From: an uncultured bacterium
GTDB lineage: Bacteria; Bacillota; Clostridia; Christensenellales; Borkfalkiaceae
Assembly (NCBI GenBank): GCA_934871445.1
Contig: CAKXBD010000026.1
Span: 1 to 18,914 of the forward strand
DNA length: 18,914 nucleotides
Reading direction: 5' to 3'
The translations under genes and the position numbers were made by a program. Shown in pieces: positions 1-6,700 of this stretch (its first letter is position 1; the number at the start of each line of letters is the position of its first letter). A model generated the notes under the pieces. That model did no database searches, was not told the DNA's origin, and was given only the letters and a program-made list of their open reading frames with translations.

Positions 1-10
1 ATTTTTTCAC

Positions 11-67
11 TCTCATTCGAATTGGCAAGTTTTTTGTTTTTTTCGTTTTCTCATTCAAATTGGCAAA
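11..67. repeat. Direct repeat, 38-bp period, in leader of off-window gene
   Basis: The block tctcattcRaattggcaa occurs at 11-28 and again at 49-66, and a shorter echo (tctcattt) follows at 80-87. Read on the minus strand it is TTGCCAATTYGAATGAGA, each copy followed by an A-rich run. It lies downstream of the leftward promoter at 156-184, so it should be in the 5' leader of a gene that starts at or beyond the left edge. One copy contains an in-frame ATG at 14-16 (minus) that could be that gene's start or a short leader peptide, but no convincing ribosome binding site precedes it. The function is unknown. Confidence 0.5.
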
Positions 68-155
68 TATTTACGTTTTTCTCATTTCGTCCCCTGAAAA
101 AACGAACGTTATCCTCCCGAATGAACGAATATTTCCTGCCTCTTTTTGCAACTGT

Positions 156-184
156 ATTATATCACATAATTCCTACTTTGTCAA
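156..184 (-). promoter_or_regulatory. Sigma-A promoter reading leftward out of the window
   Basis: On the minus strand a perfect -35 TTGACA (184-179) is separated by exactly 17 nt from a perfect -10 TATAAT (161-156). It lies just downstream of the Rrf2 gene on the same strand, so it should transcribe the next gene leftwards, which lies outside the window. The match to consensus is complete, so confidence in the site is high even though its target gene is not visible. Confidence 0.8.
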
Positions 185-191
185 TAGGAAT
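169..191. promoter_or_regulatory. Inverted repeat across the -35 box, candidate Rrf2-type operator
   Basis: ATTCCTA at 169-175 and TAGGAAT at 185-191 form a perfect 7-7 inverted repeat with a 9-nt spacer, 23 bp in total. It covers the -35 hexamer and part of the spacer of the promoter at 156-184, where a bound repressor would block RNA polymerase. Rrf2-family regulators such as CymR bind palindromes of roughly this size with ATTCC/GGAAT-like half sites (family knowledge recalled, not searched). The adjacent Rrf2 gene makes it the obvious candidate ligand; that link is inference. Confidence 0.55.
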
Positions 192-210
192 AAAAGACAA
201 AAGAAAAATT

Positions 211-630
211 TTATATTTTTTTCACGTTTCCTTCAAGGAGGTCGACGAGCGTAACGCTTTCGAGATATTCGTCCACACGCCTTTCCAGCTCTTTCCAAAG
301 GGGAAAAGTGGGACAAGAGGGAGCGCGGGAACAGGAGGAGGGGACTGATAAGCCCGAACAGGAAACCGGCGTAAAATTTCCCTCTGCCGCCCTCAATATC
401 CCCCCTACCGTGTATGCGCTCACGGGCTTTTTCAGCCGATAACCGCCCATTTTCCCGCGACGGCTCTCCACAAAATCCGCACGGAAAAGCGCCGCGATAA
501 TTGCCTCCAAATACTTTAAGGAAACGGCCTGTCGGGCTGAAACATCCGAGAGAGAAACGTACTCAGAGTCGTGCTCCGCCAAATCTACCATTACTCTCAA
601 CGCATACCTGCCCTTTGTGGATATCATCAT
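211..630 (-). CDS. Rrf2-family transcriptional regulator
   Basis: A 139-residue DNA-binding repressor of the Rrf2/IscR/CymR/NsrR family, starting MMISTKGRYALR as family members do. The N-terminal winged helix spans about residues 1-80, with the recognition region VSLKYLEAIIAAL followed by the wing SRRGKMGGYRL. A central part carries three cysteines in the order C-X8-C-X5-C (about residues 91, 100 and 106). In IscR and NsrR, cysteines here hold an Fe-S cluster, so redox or Fe-S sensing is plausible but not proven. The start at 630 is chosen because GGAGG and AGGA lie just upstream; a second ATG at 627 is equally possible. A longer reading to 684 adds residues without family resemblance. The likely target is the operator-bearing promoter just downstream at 156-191. 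Confidence 0.9.
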   Translation of the reverse strand: MMISTKGRYALRVMVDLAEHDSEYVSLSDVSARQAVSLKYLEAIIAALFRADFVESRRGKMGGYRLKKPVSAYTVGGILRAAEGNFTPVSCSGLSVPSSCSRAPSCPTFPLWKELERRVDEYLESVTLVDLLEGNVKKI

Positions 631-691
631 CTTTTTTCCTTTAACCTCCGTTATTCCGCTTTGCTTAAAGCTCTTTCCGCACATGCTTTTC

Positions 692-728
692 TGCGCTCAA
701 TCCCTTTTGGCAAAAGGGATTGAGCGCA
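692..728. repeat. Perfect 17-bp inverted repeat between the LOG-like gene and rrf2
   Basis: TGCGCTCAATCCCTTTT at 692-708 pairs with its exact complement at 712-728 across a 3-nt loop. On the minus strand it follows the LOG-like gene and precedes the Rrf2 gene. No U-run follows it there (GAAAAG comes next), so it is a poor intrinsic terminator on that strand. A second, weaker pairing CGCACTT (725-731) with AAGTGCG (751-757) shares bases 725-728 with the first, so the two cannot form together. It could be a processing or stability hairpin, or part of rrf2 leader control. Confidence 0.7.
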
Positions 729-798
729 CTTCAATTTCCGTTTTTTCAAAAAGTGCGAAAAATGCGATTTTTTTCAATTTTTCCGATGCGCTTTCAAA

Positions 799-1359
799 TC
801 AACGGATTCCCTTATGGTAAGCGGTATAGAGCCCGATTTTTTCATTCAGTATTTCCATGGCGATTTTCGGCGTCGATGCGCCGTATATTTTATCTTCGGG
901 AATATTTTCATAGCGCACCGCATCGTCCAATCTCGTACCCGCTAATTTTGAACTCCAACCGCCCGAAGTACGATAGGCAATAATCAGGCGCTTCAACGAC
1001 CATGCGAATGCGTATTCGCACATCGTTCCCGCTCCGCCGCCCACGCCGATCACGGCGTCCGCGTTCGCCACCAGCGCATTCCTCATCATGTCCAGCCCCG
1101 TCGGTATGACAATGTCCGCATAGACGTTCGCCGTCGTCGCATCGAAAGAGGGCACCAGAGCGATCGTGTCTCCCTCACAATAATTTTTTGAAGCGTGTGC
1201 CCCCGCAAATACCGCTTCCATCACTCCGCCCAGTCCGCCCGACTGCACCCGATAGCCGTTGTCCACCAAAAGTTTTCCCGTTTCATACGCCAGACGATAA
1301 CGAATTCCGTCCGGCTCTATCTTCTTATTGCCGATTACGGCTACAATTTTCTTTCTCAT
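799..1359 (-). CDS. TIGR00725-like LOG/SLOG family protein
   Basis: A 186-residue Rossmann-like protein of the SLOG superfamily, which includes LOG cytokinin-activating enzymes and DprA-type nucleotide binders. Visible signatures are KIVAVIGNKK at the N-terminus, SGGLGGVMEAVFAGAH at about 40-55, MMRNALV at about 91-97, and the glycine-rich GVGGGAGTMCE at about 105-115. The last is equivalent to the PGGxGTxxE motif of LOG phosphoribohydrolases, but with GVGGG in place of PGG, as in the TIGR00725 subgroup. The substrate is unknown; family precedent suggests a nucleotide or nucleotide-derived ligand. The start at 1359 is preceded by AGGAGG at 6-8 nt, while the longer in-frame extension has no such site. 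It is probably monocistronic, with the promoter at 1393-1421. Confidence 0.85.
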   Translation of the reverse strand: MRKKIVAVIGNKKIEPDGIRYRLAYETGKLLVDNGYRVQSGGLGGVMEAVFAGAHASKNYCEGDTIALVPSFDATTANVYADIVIPTGLDMMRNALVANADAVIGVGGGAGTMCEYAFAWSLKRLIIAYRTSGGWSSKLAGTRLDDAVRYENIPEDKIYGASTPKIAMEILNEKIGLYTAYHKGIR

Positions 1360-1392
1360 TCTTCTGCCTCCTTTCAATCTTCCTTTTCGGAT

Positions 1393-1421
1393 ATTATAAC
1401 CGATTTTACAAAAAAAATCAA
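1393..1421 (-). promoter_or_regulatory. Promoter of the LOG-like gene
   Basis: On the minus strand TTGATT (1421-1416) and TATAAT (1398-1393) are separated by 17 nt, with a T-rich spacer. The start codon at 1359 lies about 34 nt downstream of the -10 box, with the AGGAGG ribosome binding site in between. Confidence 0.75.
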
Positions 1422-1465
1422 CGGGCAAACGGAAAATTCACAATCTTAACCGAAAATTCCGCCCT

Positions 1466-2128
1466 TCATTTCCCCGCCAAGCGATAACTTTCCCCAAGGC
1501 GCTCCTTCAATTCGCCGTCCGAAACGCTCCCGTCCAAAACCAATGTATACCAGCTCTTTTTATTCATGTGCCAGCCGGGATAATAATTCGCCCGCGAAAG
1601 AACTTTTTCCGCCTCCTTCGGATCCATCCGAAGATCTATAATCTCCTCGATTTTTTCCGATTCGAGCCCCAGCTTCCTCCCCTCCACGGTCAAAATCGCA
1701 CCGTACCATTTCCGATTGTCCTTTCTGCGCCAAACGGCATTGTCGGGAAACTGCGTCCAGAGAAATTCAAGCTCGTCCCCATAAGTATCCCGTACAAATT
1801 TCCTCAGCATCTGCGCTTGCTCCGTCTTGAAAACCGACGTTTCATAACACTTTTCGGCAACGTCGCCGACGACCTCGCCGATTGCCGCCCTGATTCCGCC
1901 GACGTATGCGCCCGAAGCATTCGTCTTATAAAGCACGTATTCTTCGCCCGTCTCTTTTTCGATCAATTCCGTGTCGATTGCCCCGTCTTTTCCGATTTCC
2001 AACGTGAGCGTAAATTCCCCGCCCCGAATTTCGCGGGAATATCGGAATATGCTTCCGTCCTTTTCAAATCCGTAAGCCGTCAATTTTTCGGGAATCGGCT
2101 TCTTTCTTTTCGTAAACTCTTCAAACAT
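1466..2128 (-). CDS. MmcQ/YjbR family protein
   Basis: A 220-residue protein whose C-terminal half (about 115-215) matches the MmcQ/YjbR double-wing fold: FPDNAVWRRKDNRKWYGAI, a strand with IIDLRMDP, then YYPGWHMNKKSWYTLVLDG and a final helix. The N-terminal part has the acidic segments GGEFTLTLEIGKDG and TGEEYVLYKTN and resembles the extra domain found in longer YjbR proteins of Clostridia. YjbR-type proteins are predicted DNA-binding proteins by fold, with no firm biological role. The start at 2128 is supported by GGAGGT 7 nt upstream. No obvious promoter was found in the 217-nt gap to the ROK kinase gene, so read-through from that operon is possible. Confidence 0.85.
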   Translation of the reverse strand: MFEEFTKRKKPIPEKLTAYGFEKDGSIFRYSREIRGGEFTLTLEIGKDGAIDTELIEKETGEEYVLYKTNASGAYVGGIRAAIGEVVGDVAEKCYETSVFKTEQAQMLRKFVRDTYGDELEFLWTQFPDNAVWRRKDNRKWYGAILTVEGRKLGLESEKIEEIIDLRMDPKEAEKVLSRANYYPGWHMNKKSWYTLVLDGSVSDGELKERLGESYRLAGK

Positions 2129-2345
2129 GATTTACACCTCCGACGATACTGATTAAAGTCGCCGCGAAAACAACGCGGGCACGGCACGCAAGGAACGCGA
2201 AAGCGATGTAACAACGGCGCAAGGTGACGCGGAAGCACCGCGGGAACATCGACGTACAGAAAAACCGCGCGGGAATATCATACGGGAAAACCGTACAAAA
2301 ACACCGCGCGGAAAAACGCCTATAAAAGATTGCGCAGAAGGCGCG
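2129..2345. repeat. Gene-free spacer with irregular GC-rich repeats
   Basis: This 217-nt stretch between the YjbR gene and the ROK kinase gene has no supportable ORF. It contains repeated variants of caccgcgCggga near 2236, 2263 and 2301, and a small hairpin TACGG-GAAAA-CCGTA at 2281-2295. The hairpin has the same layout (5-bp CGG/CCG stem, 5-nt purine-rich loop) as the units of the array at 10.1-10.5 kb. Whether the two are related is uncertain. Confidence 0.35.
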
Positions 2346-3308
2346 TTATGCCAAATTCGCCTTGGCCAGCGAATATGCGCCGTAAATCCCCGCGCTGTTG
2401 CCCAGCTTTGCGCCTACGATCTTCAACGGCACTACCGACGAGGGAAGATAACTCCTTTCGTCCACCGCTTTCCTCAAAGGCGCAAACAGAGCTTCCCCTT
2501 CGTTCGCCACTCCGCCGCCGAGCACGATCGCTTCGGGGCGCAGAATATTCACGAGGTCGGCAATCCCCTCCGACAAATATCCGATATATCTATCCACGAC
2601 CGCCTGCGCGTCTCTGTCCCCCTTCTTCGCCGCTTCAAACGCCGTCCTTCCGTCTACGTTATCCAAGCTCCCCTTCGCCACGTCCCACATCGCGCTGTCC
2701 ATGTTCTCTTCCATTTTCCGCTTCGTCTGGCGAATGAGCGCCGTCGCCGAAGCGTAACATTCAAAACAACCGTGACGACCGCACCCGCAGAGCGCTCCGC
2801 CTTCCCTCAAAATCATGTGACCGATTTCCGCGCCCGCGCTCATGTAACCTTCCAGCATCTTTCCGTCTACAATGATTCCGCCGCCGACTCCCGTCCCGAG
2901 CGTAATGAAAATACTGCTTTCGTATACCGAGCTCGCGCCGAACTTCGCCTCGCCCAGCGCCGCCGCGTTCGCGTCGTTCGCCACGTATACCTTTTTACCC
3001 GTCAACTGTTCGACCGTCTCGCCCAAAGGCGCGTTCAGCCAGCCGTAATTCCCCCACTTCAAAACGACGCCCGTCTTACTGTTCACGACTCCCGGAGACG
3101 CGATTCCGATCGCTTCCACCTCCGAAAAATCTATCTTCGCTTCCCGAGCGACCGTCCGCGCTACTCCGTCCAGCTTCTTCGCCGTCCCGTCAAATCCGTC
3201 CGCCGAGTTCGTCGCGATATTCGACTTTGCGAGAATCCTCCCTTCTCCGTCAAAAATCGCCGCCTTCGCGCTCATGCCGCCTAAATCTATCCCGATGATA
3301 TATCCCAT
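2346..3308 (-). CDS. ROK family sugar kinase (glucokinase-like)
   Basis: A 320-residue cytoplasmic sugar kinase of the ROK family, which phosphorylates glucose or related hexoses with ATP. The phosphate-binding motif IGIDLGGMSAKAA lies at about 5-17, the catalytic Asp is in ANDANAAALGE (D112), and a second phosphate loop LGTGVGGGI lies at about 137-145. The ROK zinc site is complete: EIGHM (H164) followed by CGCGRHGCFEC with Cys174, Cys176 and Cys181. The C-terminal VLGGGVANEG completes the fold. The usual DLGGT is DLGGM here. The start at 3308 is chosen for the classic N-terminus and GGAAGGA 8 nt upstream. It lies 20 nt behind the iron-sulfur flavoprotein gene, probably as one operon. The exact sugar (glucose, ManNAc, fructose) cannot be decided. 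Confidence 0.9.
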   Translation of the reverse strand: MGYIIGIDLGGMSAKAAIFDGEGRILAKSNIATNSADGFDGTAKKLDGVARTVAREAKIDFSEVEAIGIASPGVVNSKTGVVLKWGNYGWLNAPLGETVEQLTGKKVYVANDANAAALGEAKFGASSVYESSIFITLGTGVGGGIIVDGKMLEGYMSAGAEIGHMILREGGALCGCGRHGCFECYASATALIRQTKRKMEENMDSAMWDVAKGSLDNVDGRTAFEAAKKGDRDAQAVVDRYIGYLSEGIADLVNILRPEAIVLGGGVANEGEALFAPLRKAVDERSYLPSSVVPLKIVGAKLGNSAGIYGAYSLAKANLA

Positions 3309-3328
3309 AAATATCGTCCTTCCCGCTC

Positions 3329-3946
3329 TCAGCGGATAAAATTCGTATATACTTTTTTCTCTTTCGTCGGCTCTATTCCCGCGGCTCTGCCCGCTTCTAT
3401 ACATTTCAACAGCCAAGCCATGTTATGCCCCAGCGTCCGCATCGTCTGCAAGCCCTCCGCGTCCTTTGACGCTTCCTCCGCCGTGTTTCCGTGAATTTCG
3501 TTCCAATACGACGACGACACCACCGGCATGCAACTGATGGTAAAATATTTATTCAGCATGTCCAGCGTCGCCGTTCCGCCCGCCCTCCGACAGCTCGCCA
3601 CCGCCGCCGCAGGCTTATACCGAAACGCCGCTCCGCCGCTGTAAAAGGCCCTGTCCATAAACGAGGTGATCGCTCCGCCCGCCGAGGCATAATGCACCGG
3701 CGAACCGAAAATAAATCCGTCCGCCTCTTTTGCCAATGCCGTAAATTCGTTTACTGCGTCCTCCATAAAGCACTTTCCGAGTTTTCGGCAGGCTCCGCAT
3801 GCAATACAGCCCGAAACGGGTTTCTTGCCTAACCAAAAAATTTCCGTATCGATTCCGTCTGCGTTCAGCGCTTTTTCCGCTTCCCGAAGCGCCGTATACG
3901 TACAGCCGTGCTCGTGCGGGCTACCGTTGACCAAAATCACTTTCAT
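3329..3946 (-). CDS. Flavodoxin-fold NAD(P)H:FMN reductase / iron-sulfur flavoprotein
   Basis: A 205-residue flavodoxin-fold protein. The N-terminal MKVILVNGSPHEHGCTYTAL is the FMN phosphate-binding region. It is followed by a compact cysteine cluster CIACGACRKLGKC (Cys47, 50, 53 and 59; C-X2-C-X2-C-X5-C), the motif of iron-sulfur flavoproteins and related reductases. GSPVHYASAGGAITSFMDR at about 82-100 is the second FMN-contacting segment. It probably moves electrons from NAD(P)H or ferredoxin to an unknown acceptor. The start at 3946 is preferred over 3952 because GGGAGG then lies at normal spacing. It is first gene of a likely two-gene operon with the ROK kinase, behind the promoter at 3991-4019. 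Confidence 0.88.
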   Translation of the reverse strand: MKVILVNGSPHEHGCTYTALREAEKALNADGIDTEIFWLGKKPVSGCIACGACRKLGKCFMEDAVNEFTALAKEADGFIFGSPVHYASAGGAITSFMDRAFYSGGAAFRYKPAAAVASCRRAGGTATLDMLNKYFTISCMPVVSSSYWNEIHGNTAEEASKDAEGLQTMRTLGHNMAWLLKCIEAGRAAGIEPTKEKKVYTNFIR

Positions 3947-3990
3947 CTCCATGCCCTCCCGAAAAATTCTTATTCGTTAATATCCCGTTT

Positions 3991-4019
3991 ATTATATCAT
4001 ATATTTTCAAAGATTTCAA
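3991..4019 (-). promoter_or_regulatory. Promoter of the flavoprotein-ROK operon
   Basis: TTGAAA (4019-4014) and TATAAT (3996-3991) on the minus strand with a 17-nt A/T-rich spacer, about 45 nt upstream of the flavoprotein start codon. The match to the sigma-A consensus is near perfect. Confidence 0.78.
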
Positions 4020-4091
4020 TATAAAATGTGCATTTGTAAGAATTTTTTTTGTCGATTTATGTACCGTTTTTTCCGCGAATGACAAAACACA

Positions 4092-4568
4092 TCATTTTTC
4101 GCGCAAAATTCCGCCGAACGACGGCGCAAAACCGAAACGATCTTTCAGCCACGTCAAATCCGTCGTCCAGCCCTCCGTTTTATTCCGTTCGAGATATACG
4201 CGGTTCGCTTCCGCAAGCGCCGCGTGAAATTCCGACTGCGTACAGCCGTTGACCTTGCAGAAATGCTCCTCCGCTTCCGCGCTGCGCCCCACCAAAAACG
4301 TGCGCCCGATATGAATGACTTCGTGGCAGCGGCGGCACACGGCGATTACCGTTTCCAATTTCTGCAATCCCTTTTTATCGTCATAGCTCCACTGTTCGTG
4401 GGCTTCGAGGCGAGAACTCCTCGCGCCGCAAATCATGCACTTCCCGCCCGCGCGGGAATAGGCGTCAAATCGTACGGCGTCCCACTGCTGCCGCGTAAGC
4501 ACGCTACGCAGATTGGAATACCAGCATTCCTCGGGAACCATTTCAAAATTGAGTTTATACTTCTTCAT
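4092..4568 (-). CDS. HNH-type zinc protein (HNH endonuclease family)
   Basis: A 158-residue stand-alone protein with a compact HNH-like core: CMICG (Cys44, Cys47), the EAHEQW segment (His57) followed by YDD, then CRRCHEVIH (Cys78, Cys81, His82). The two CxxC pairs would hold a structural zinc, while the AHE and HEVIH segments resemble the metal-binding active site. The N-terminal VPEECWYSNLRSVL and the segment after the core (KVNG/E...F) recur in a widespread bacterial group annotated as HNH endonuclease, as recalled. No partner methylase, phage gene or toxin-antitoxin gene is adjacent, so its DNA substrate and role are unknown. The start at 4568 follows GGAGG at 4 nt and gives the family-like MKKYKLNFEM. 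Confidence 0.75.
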   Translation of the reverse strand: MKKYKLNFEMVPEECWYSNLRSVLTRQQWDAVRFDAYSRAGGKCMICGARSSRLEAHEQWSYDDKKGLQKLETVIAVCRRCHEVIHIGRTFLVGRSAEAEEHFCKVNGCTQSEFHAALAEANRVYLERNKTEGWTTDLTWLKDRFGFAPSFGGILREK

Positions 4569-4629
4569 GTTGCCTCCGTGAACGGCATGAGATGTAAACG
4601 CCGCGGACGGTGCAAAAGTAGGGGCGCGC

Positions 4630-4795
4630 GGCATATGGACGATACCGAGGGCGACGTAAAAATACGGACTATGCGGTATATGGACGATACTGAATACAGC
4701 GTAAAATACGGACTATGCGGTATATGGGCGATACTGAGGGCAACGCAAAAGTATAGGCTATGGCGTATGGACGATACCGAGGGCGGTAAAAACCG
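4630..4795. repeat. Tandem repeat, about 44-bp period, 3.7 copies
   Basis: Copies begin at about 4630, 4675, 4719 and 4762 (periods 45, 44 and 43 bp). The shared core is ggYatatggacgatacYgagg, followed by a less conserved YacgtaaaaRtacggactatgc. It fills most of the gap between the mutY stop and the HNH gene start. The period is not a multiple of three and copies differ by single-base indels, so it is not coding. It could be a decayed minisatellite or part of the HNH gene leader. Confidence 0.75.
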
Positions 4796-4808
4796 CAATC
4801 AGCGGATT

Positions 4809-5855
4809 TTACGCGAGCAGATATAAAATTTCCGCACACTGACGGAATGCCGTGGGCAGAGAAACCTCCTTTTCCAGCGCTTCTTCCGAATATGCGGGAA
4901 AGGGAGATTGTTCAGCCCGTACATAAAAGCAGGTCATATCCCAGCGGATATGCGTAAAAATATGCGTATAATTTTTACTCCTGACAATTCGGAACGAGGA
5001 GACGCCCCAACGCTCCAAAATCTCCTCGGGCGTTACCCCTTCCTCCGCGATGTGCGAAGGGAACTCGTTCATGCCCTTCAATACGCCCTCTTCGCGGCGC
5101 CTGACGGCGATGCCCGACGCCGTTTCGATGACGAACACGTATACTTTTTCCGAGCGCTTTTCCTTCTTTTTCGGCAAAACGGGATACTTCCCCTGAGAGT
5201 CGTGCTTCTTCGCTCCGCAAAGCTCCCGCAACGGACACTCCGTACATTTTGGGGAACGGGGCGTACAGATCAGCGCGCCCAGCTCCATTAAGCTCTGCGT
5301 AAAGTCCGAACAGTCGGCGCCTTCCTTCGGATATACCTCTTTCAGCTCTTCGCGCAAAAACGCGCGATAGGATAAATCCGAAATCTCCGTCGGATTTTCG
5401 AGGACTCTCGACAGCACCCGAAGCACGTTTCCGTCGATCGCCGGAACGGGCTTTCCGTATGCGATGGAAAGCACCGCCCCCGCCGTATAATCGCCTATTC
5501 CGGGCAGAGCTTTGATCTCCCGCTCCGTATCGGGAAAGCGGCCGCCGTAATCCCGCACCAGAACTCTTGCCGCTTTCTGCATGTTCCGAACCCGACTGTA
5601 ATATCCCAGCCCCTCCCAAAGTTTCATGAGCTTCCCTTCCTCGCAGTCCGCCAGCGCTTCTACCGTGGGCAATTCTTTGAGAAAGCGAATATAATATTCC
5701 TTCACCGCTTCGACGCGCGTCTGTTGGAGCATGATCTCCGACACCCACACCCGATAGGGCGTCACTCCTTCCCGCCAAGGCAAAATCCGCTTGTTTTCGC
5801 GGTACCAGCCAAGAAGCGGCTGCGTAATACAAGAAAGACAAAAATTTTCCGTCAT
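4809..5855 (-). CDS. mutY: MutY adenine DNA glycosylase
   Basis: A 348-residue base-excision repair enzyme that removes adenine mispaired with 8-oxoguanine. Key features are complete: LPWRE at about 25-29, SEIMLQQTRV with catalytic Glu40, the helix-hairpin-helix LPGIGDYTAGA at about 117-127, and the catalytic Asp141 in AIDGNVLRV. The 4Fe-4S ligands are Cys197, 204, 207 and 213 (C-X6-C-X2-C-X5-C). A Nudix-like C-terminal 8-oxoG recognition domain spans about 235-345 and includes YTHIFTHIRW, the FSH-loop region. Length is typical. The start codon overlaps the stop of the upstream FtsK-like gene as ATGA, so translation is probably coupled and both depend on the promoter at 6627-6655. Confidence 0.97.
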   Translation of the reverse strand: MTENFCLSCITQPLLGWYRENKRILPWREGVTPYRVWVSEIMLQQTRVEAVKEYYIRFLKELPTVEALADCEEGKLMKLWEGLGYYSRVRNMQKAARVLVRDYGGRFPDTEREIKALPGIGDYTAGAVLSIAYGKPVPAIDGNVLRVLSRVLENPTEISDLSYRAFLREELKEVYPKEGADCSDFTQSLMELGALICTPRSPKCTECPLRELCGAKKHDSQGKYPVLPKKKEKRSEKVYVFVIETASGIAVRRREEGVLKGMNEFPSHIAEEGVTPEEILERWGVSSFRIVRSKNYTHIFTHIRWDMTCFYVRAEQSPFPAYSEEALEKEVSLPTAFRQCAEILYLLA

Positions 5856-6577
5856 AACGAATTAAAAAAATCTATCGATTGCGTCAAAGAGGGGGTATCG
5901 GGATAACGGATCTCCTTCGGAAGCGTGAGGGAAGAATCCGCGTTCACGTAGGTCACGTCCGCTTTCCCCTCCCCCTTCGGCGTTACAAGACAGTTTCCGA
6001 TTCCCACAAACGCCCCAGGATAACCGCTGAAAATACTCTTTAACAGGTCTGCGCCCGTGATGATCTCCACGCGGCCCGCTCCCACCGCTTCAAAGCACAG
6101 GCGATAGGGGTCGAGCATTCCGTCCCGCTTCACGTCGGGGAGCTCCTCTAAACCATCCATCACTACGAAAAGGCGGGGATAACCTACGTTCAGAGAGCGC
6201 ATGCGCACCAGCTCCCGCACAGTATCCAGCGCCGAAAGATAATCCGCATAATTGTTGATGAACGGCACCGTCACGTCCGCCGCTCTCAGCCGCAAAAGCT
6301 CACTGTATTCCGCATACGGCGAAAGTATCAGAAACATCGCCTCCGAACGGTCGTATAGGCACGAGAGCGTAACCACGAGGCGACGGATAAATTCACTCCG
6401 CCCCGCGCCCGTCACGCAGACGTGATGATACCGTTCCGCGTTCTCCTCGCGATGCGCTACCGCGATATTCCCCGCCTCGTCGCGCCCCAGAGGTATACAG
6501 GCGCGAATTTGCTCAAATCGATAAACATTCTTCTCGGAAATCTCCGACAAAGAAGAAAGAAATTCTTCCGCTTTCAT
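5852..6577 (-). CDS. Degenerate FtsK/SpoIIIE-like P-loop protein
   Basis: A 241-residue soluble protein with the layout of an FtsK/SpoIIIE ATPase core. IPLGRDEAGNIAVAH at about 28-42 resembles the strand before the P-loop. A hydrophobic strand then leads to VTGAGRSEF (about 55-63), where FtsK has GxxxxGKS, and FLILSPYAEYSEL matches the usual LIDPKxxEL. PRLFVVMDGLEEL (about 134-146) sits where Walker B VVVIDEFADL would be. The Walker A lysine is replaced by Arg and the following Ser/Thr is shifted, so ATP hydrolysis is doubtful. No DNA-translocase gamma domain or membrane segment is present. The start at 6577 has AGGA about 9 nt upstream. It is first gene of a two-gene unit with mutY (4-nt overlap). 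The role is unknown and the FtsK relation is inferred from motif order only. Confidence 0.6.
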   Translation of the reverse strand: MKAEEFLSSLSEISEKNVYRFEQIRACIPLGRDEAGNIAVAHREENAERYHHVCVTGAGRSEFIRRLVVTLSCLYDRSEAMFLILSPYAEYSELLRLRAADVTVPFINNYADYLSALDTVRELVRMRSLNVGYPRLFVVMDGLEELPDVKRDGMLDPYRLCFEAVGAGRVEIITGADLLKSIFSGYPGAFVGIGNCLVTPKGEGKADVTYVNADSSLTLPKEIRYPDTPSLTQSIDFFNSL

Positions 6578-6626
6578 GACCGATCGTCCTTTTTGCCCCC
6601 GAAGGCGCATTTTTATATACCCTATC

Positions 6627-6655
6627 AGTATACTCCTGTTTGCCCGAAAAGTCAA
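6627..6655 (-). promoter_or_regulatory. Promoter of the FtsK-like/mutY unit
   Basis: TTGACT (6655-6650) and TATACT (6632-6627) on the minus strand with a 17-nt spacer, about 50 nt upstream of the FtsK-like start codon at 6577. Confidence 0.78.
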
Positions 6656-6700
6656 GCGCGGGCGGGAAAGAAAATCAGAGCACGACGCGACGGAAAATGC

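Noticed and set aside
4092..4568. Restriction-modification or toxin-antitoxin system around the HNH gene
   Set aside because: No methylase, antitoxin, phage or transposase gene is next to it; the neighbours are mutY and a flavoprotein with its own promoter.
4569..4826. Protein encoded by the 44-bp repeats
   Set aside because: Repeat periods of 45, 44 and 43 bp break the frame between copies, and the frames belong to neighbouring shadow ORFs.
4975..5841. 288-codon minus-strand frame inside mutY
   Set aside because: It overlaps mutY in another frame, and mutY has a complete set of catalytic and Fe-S residues.
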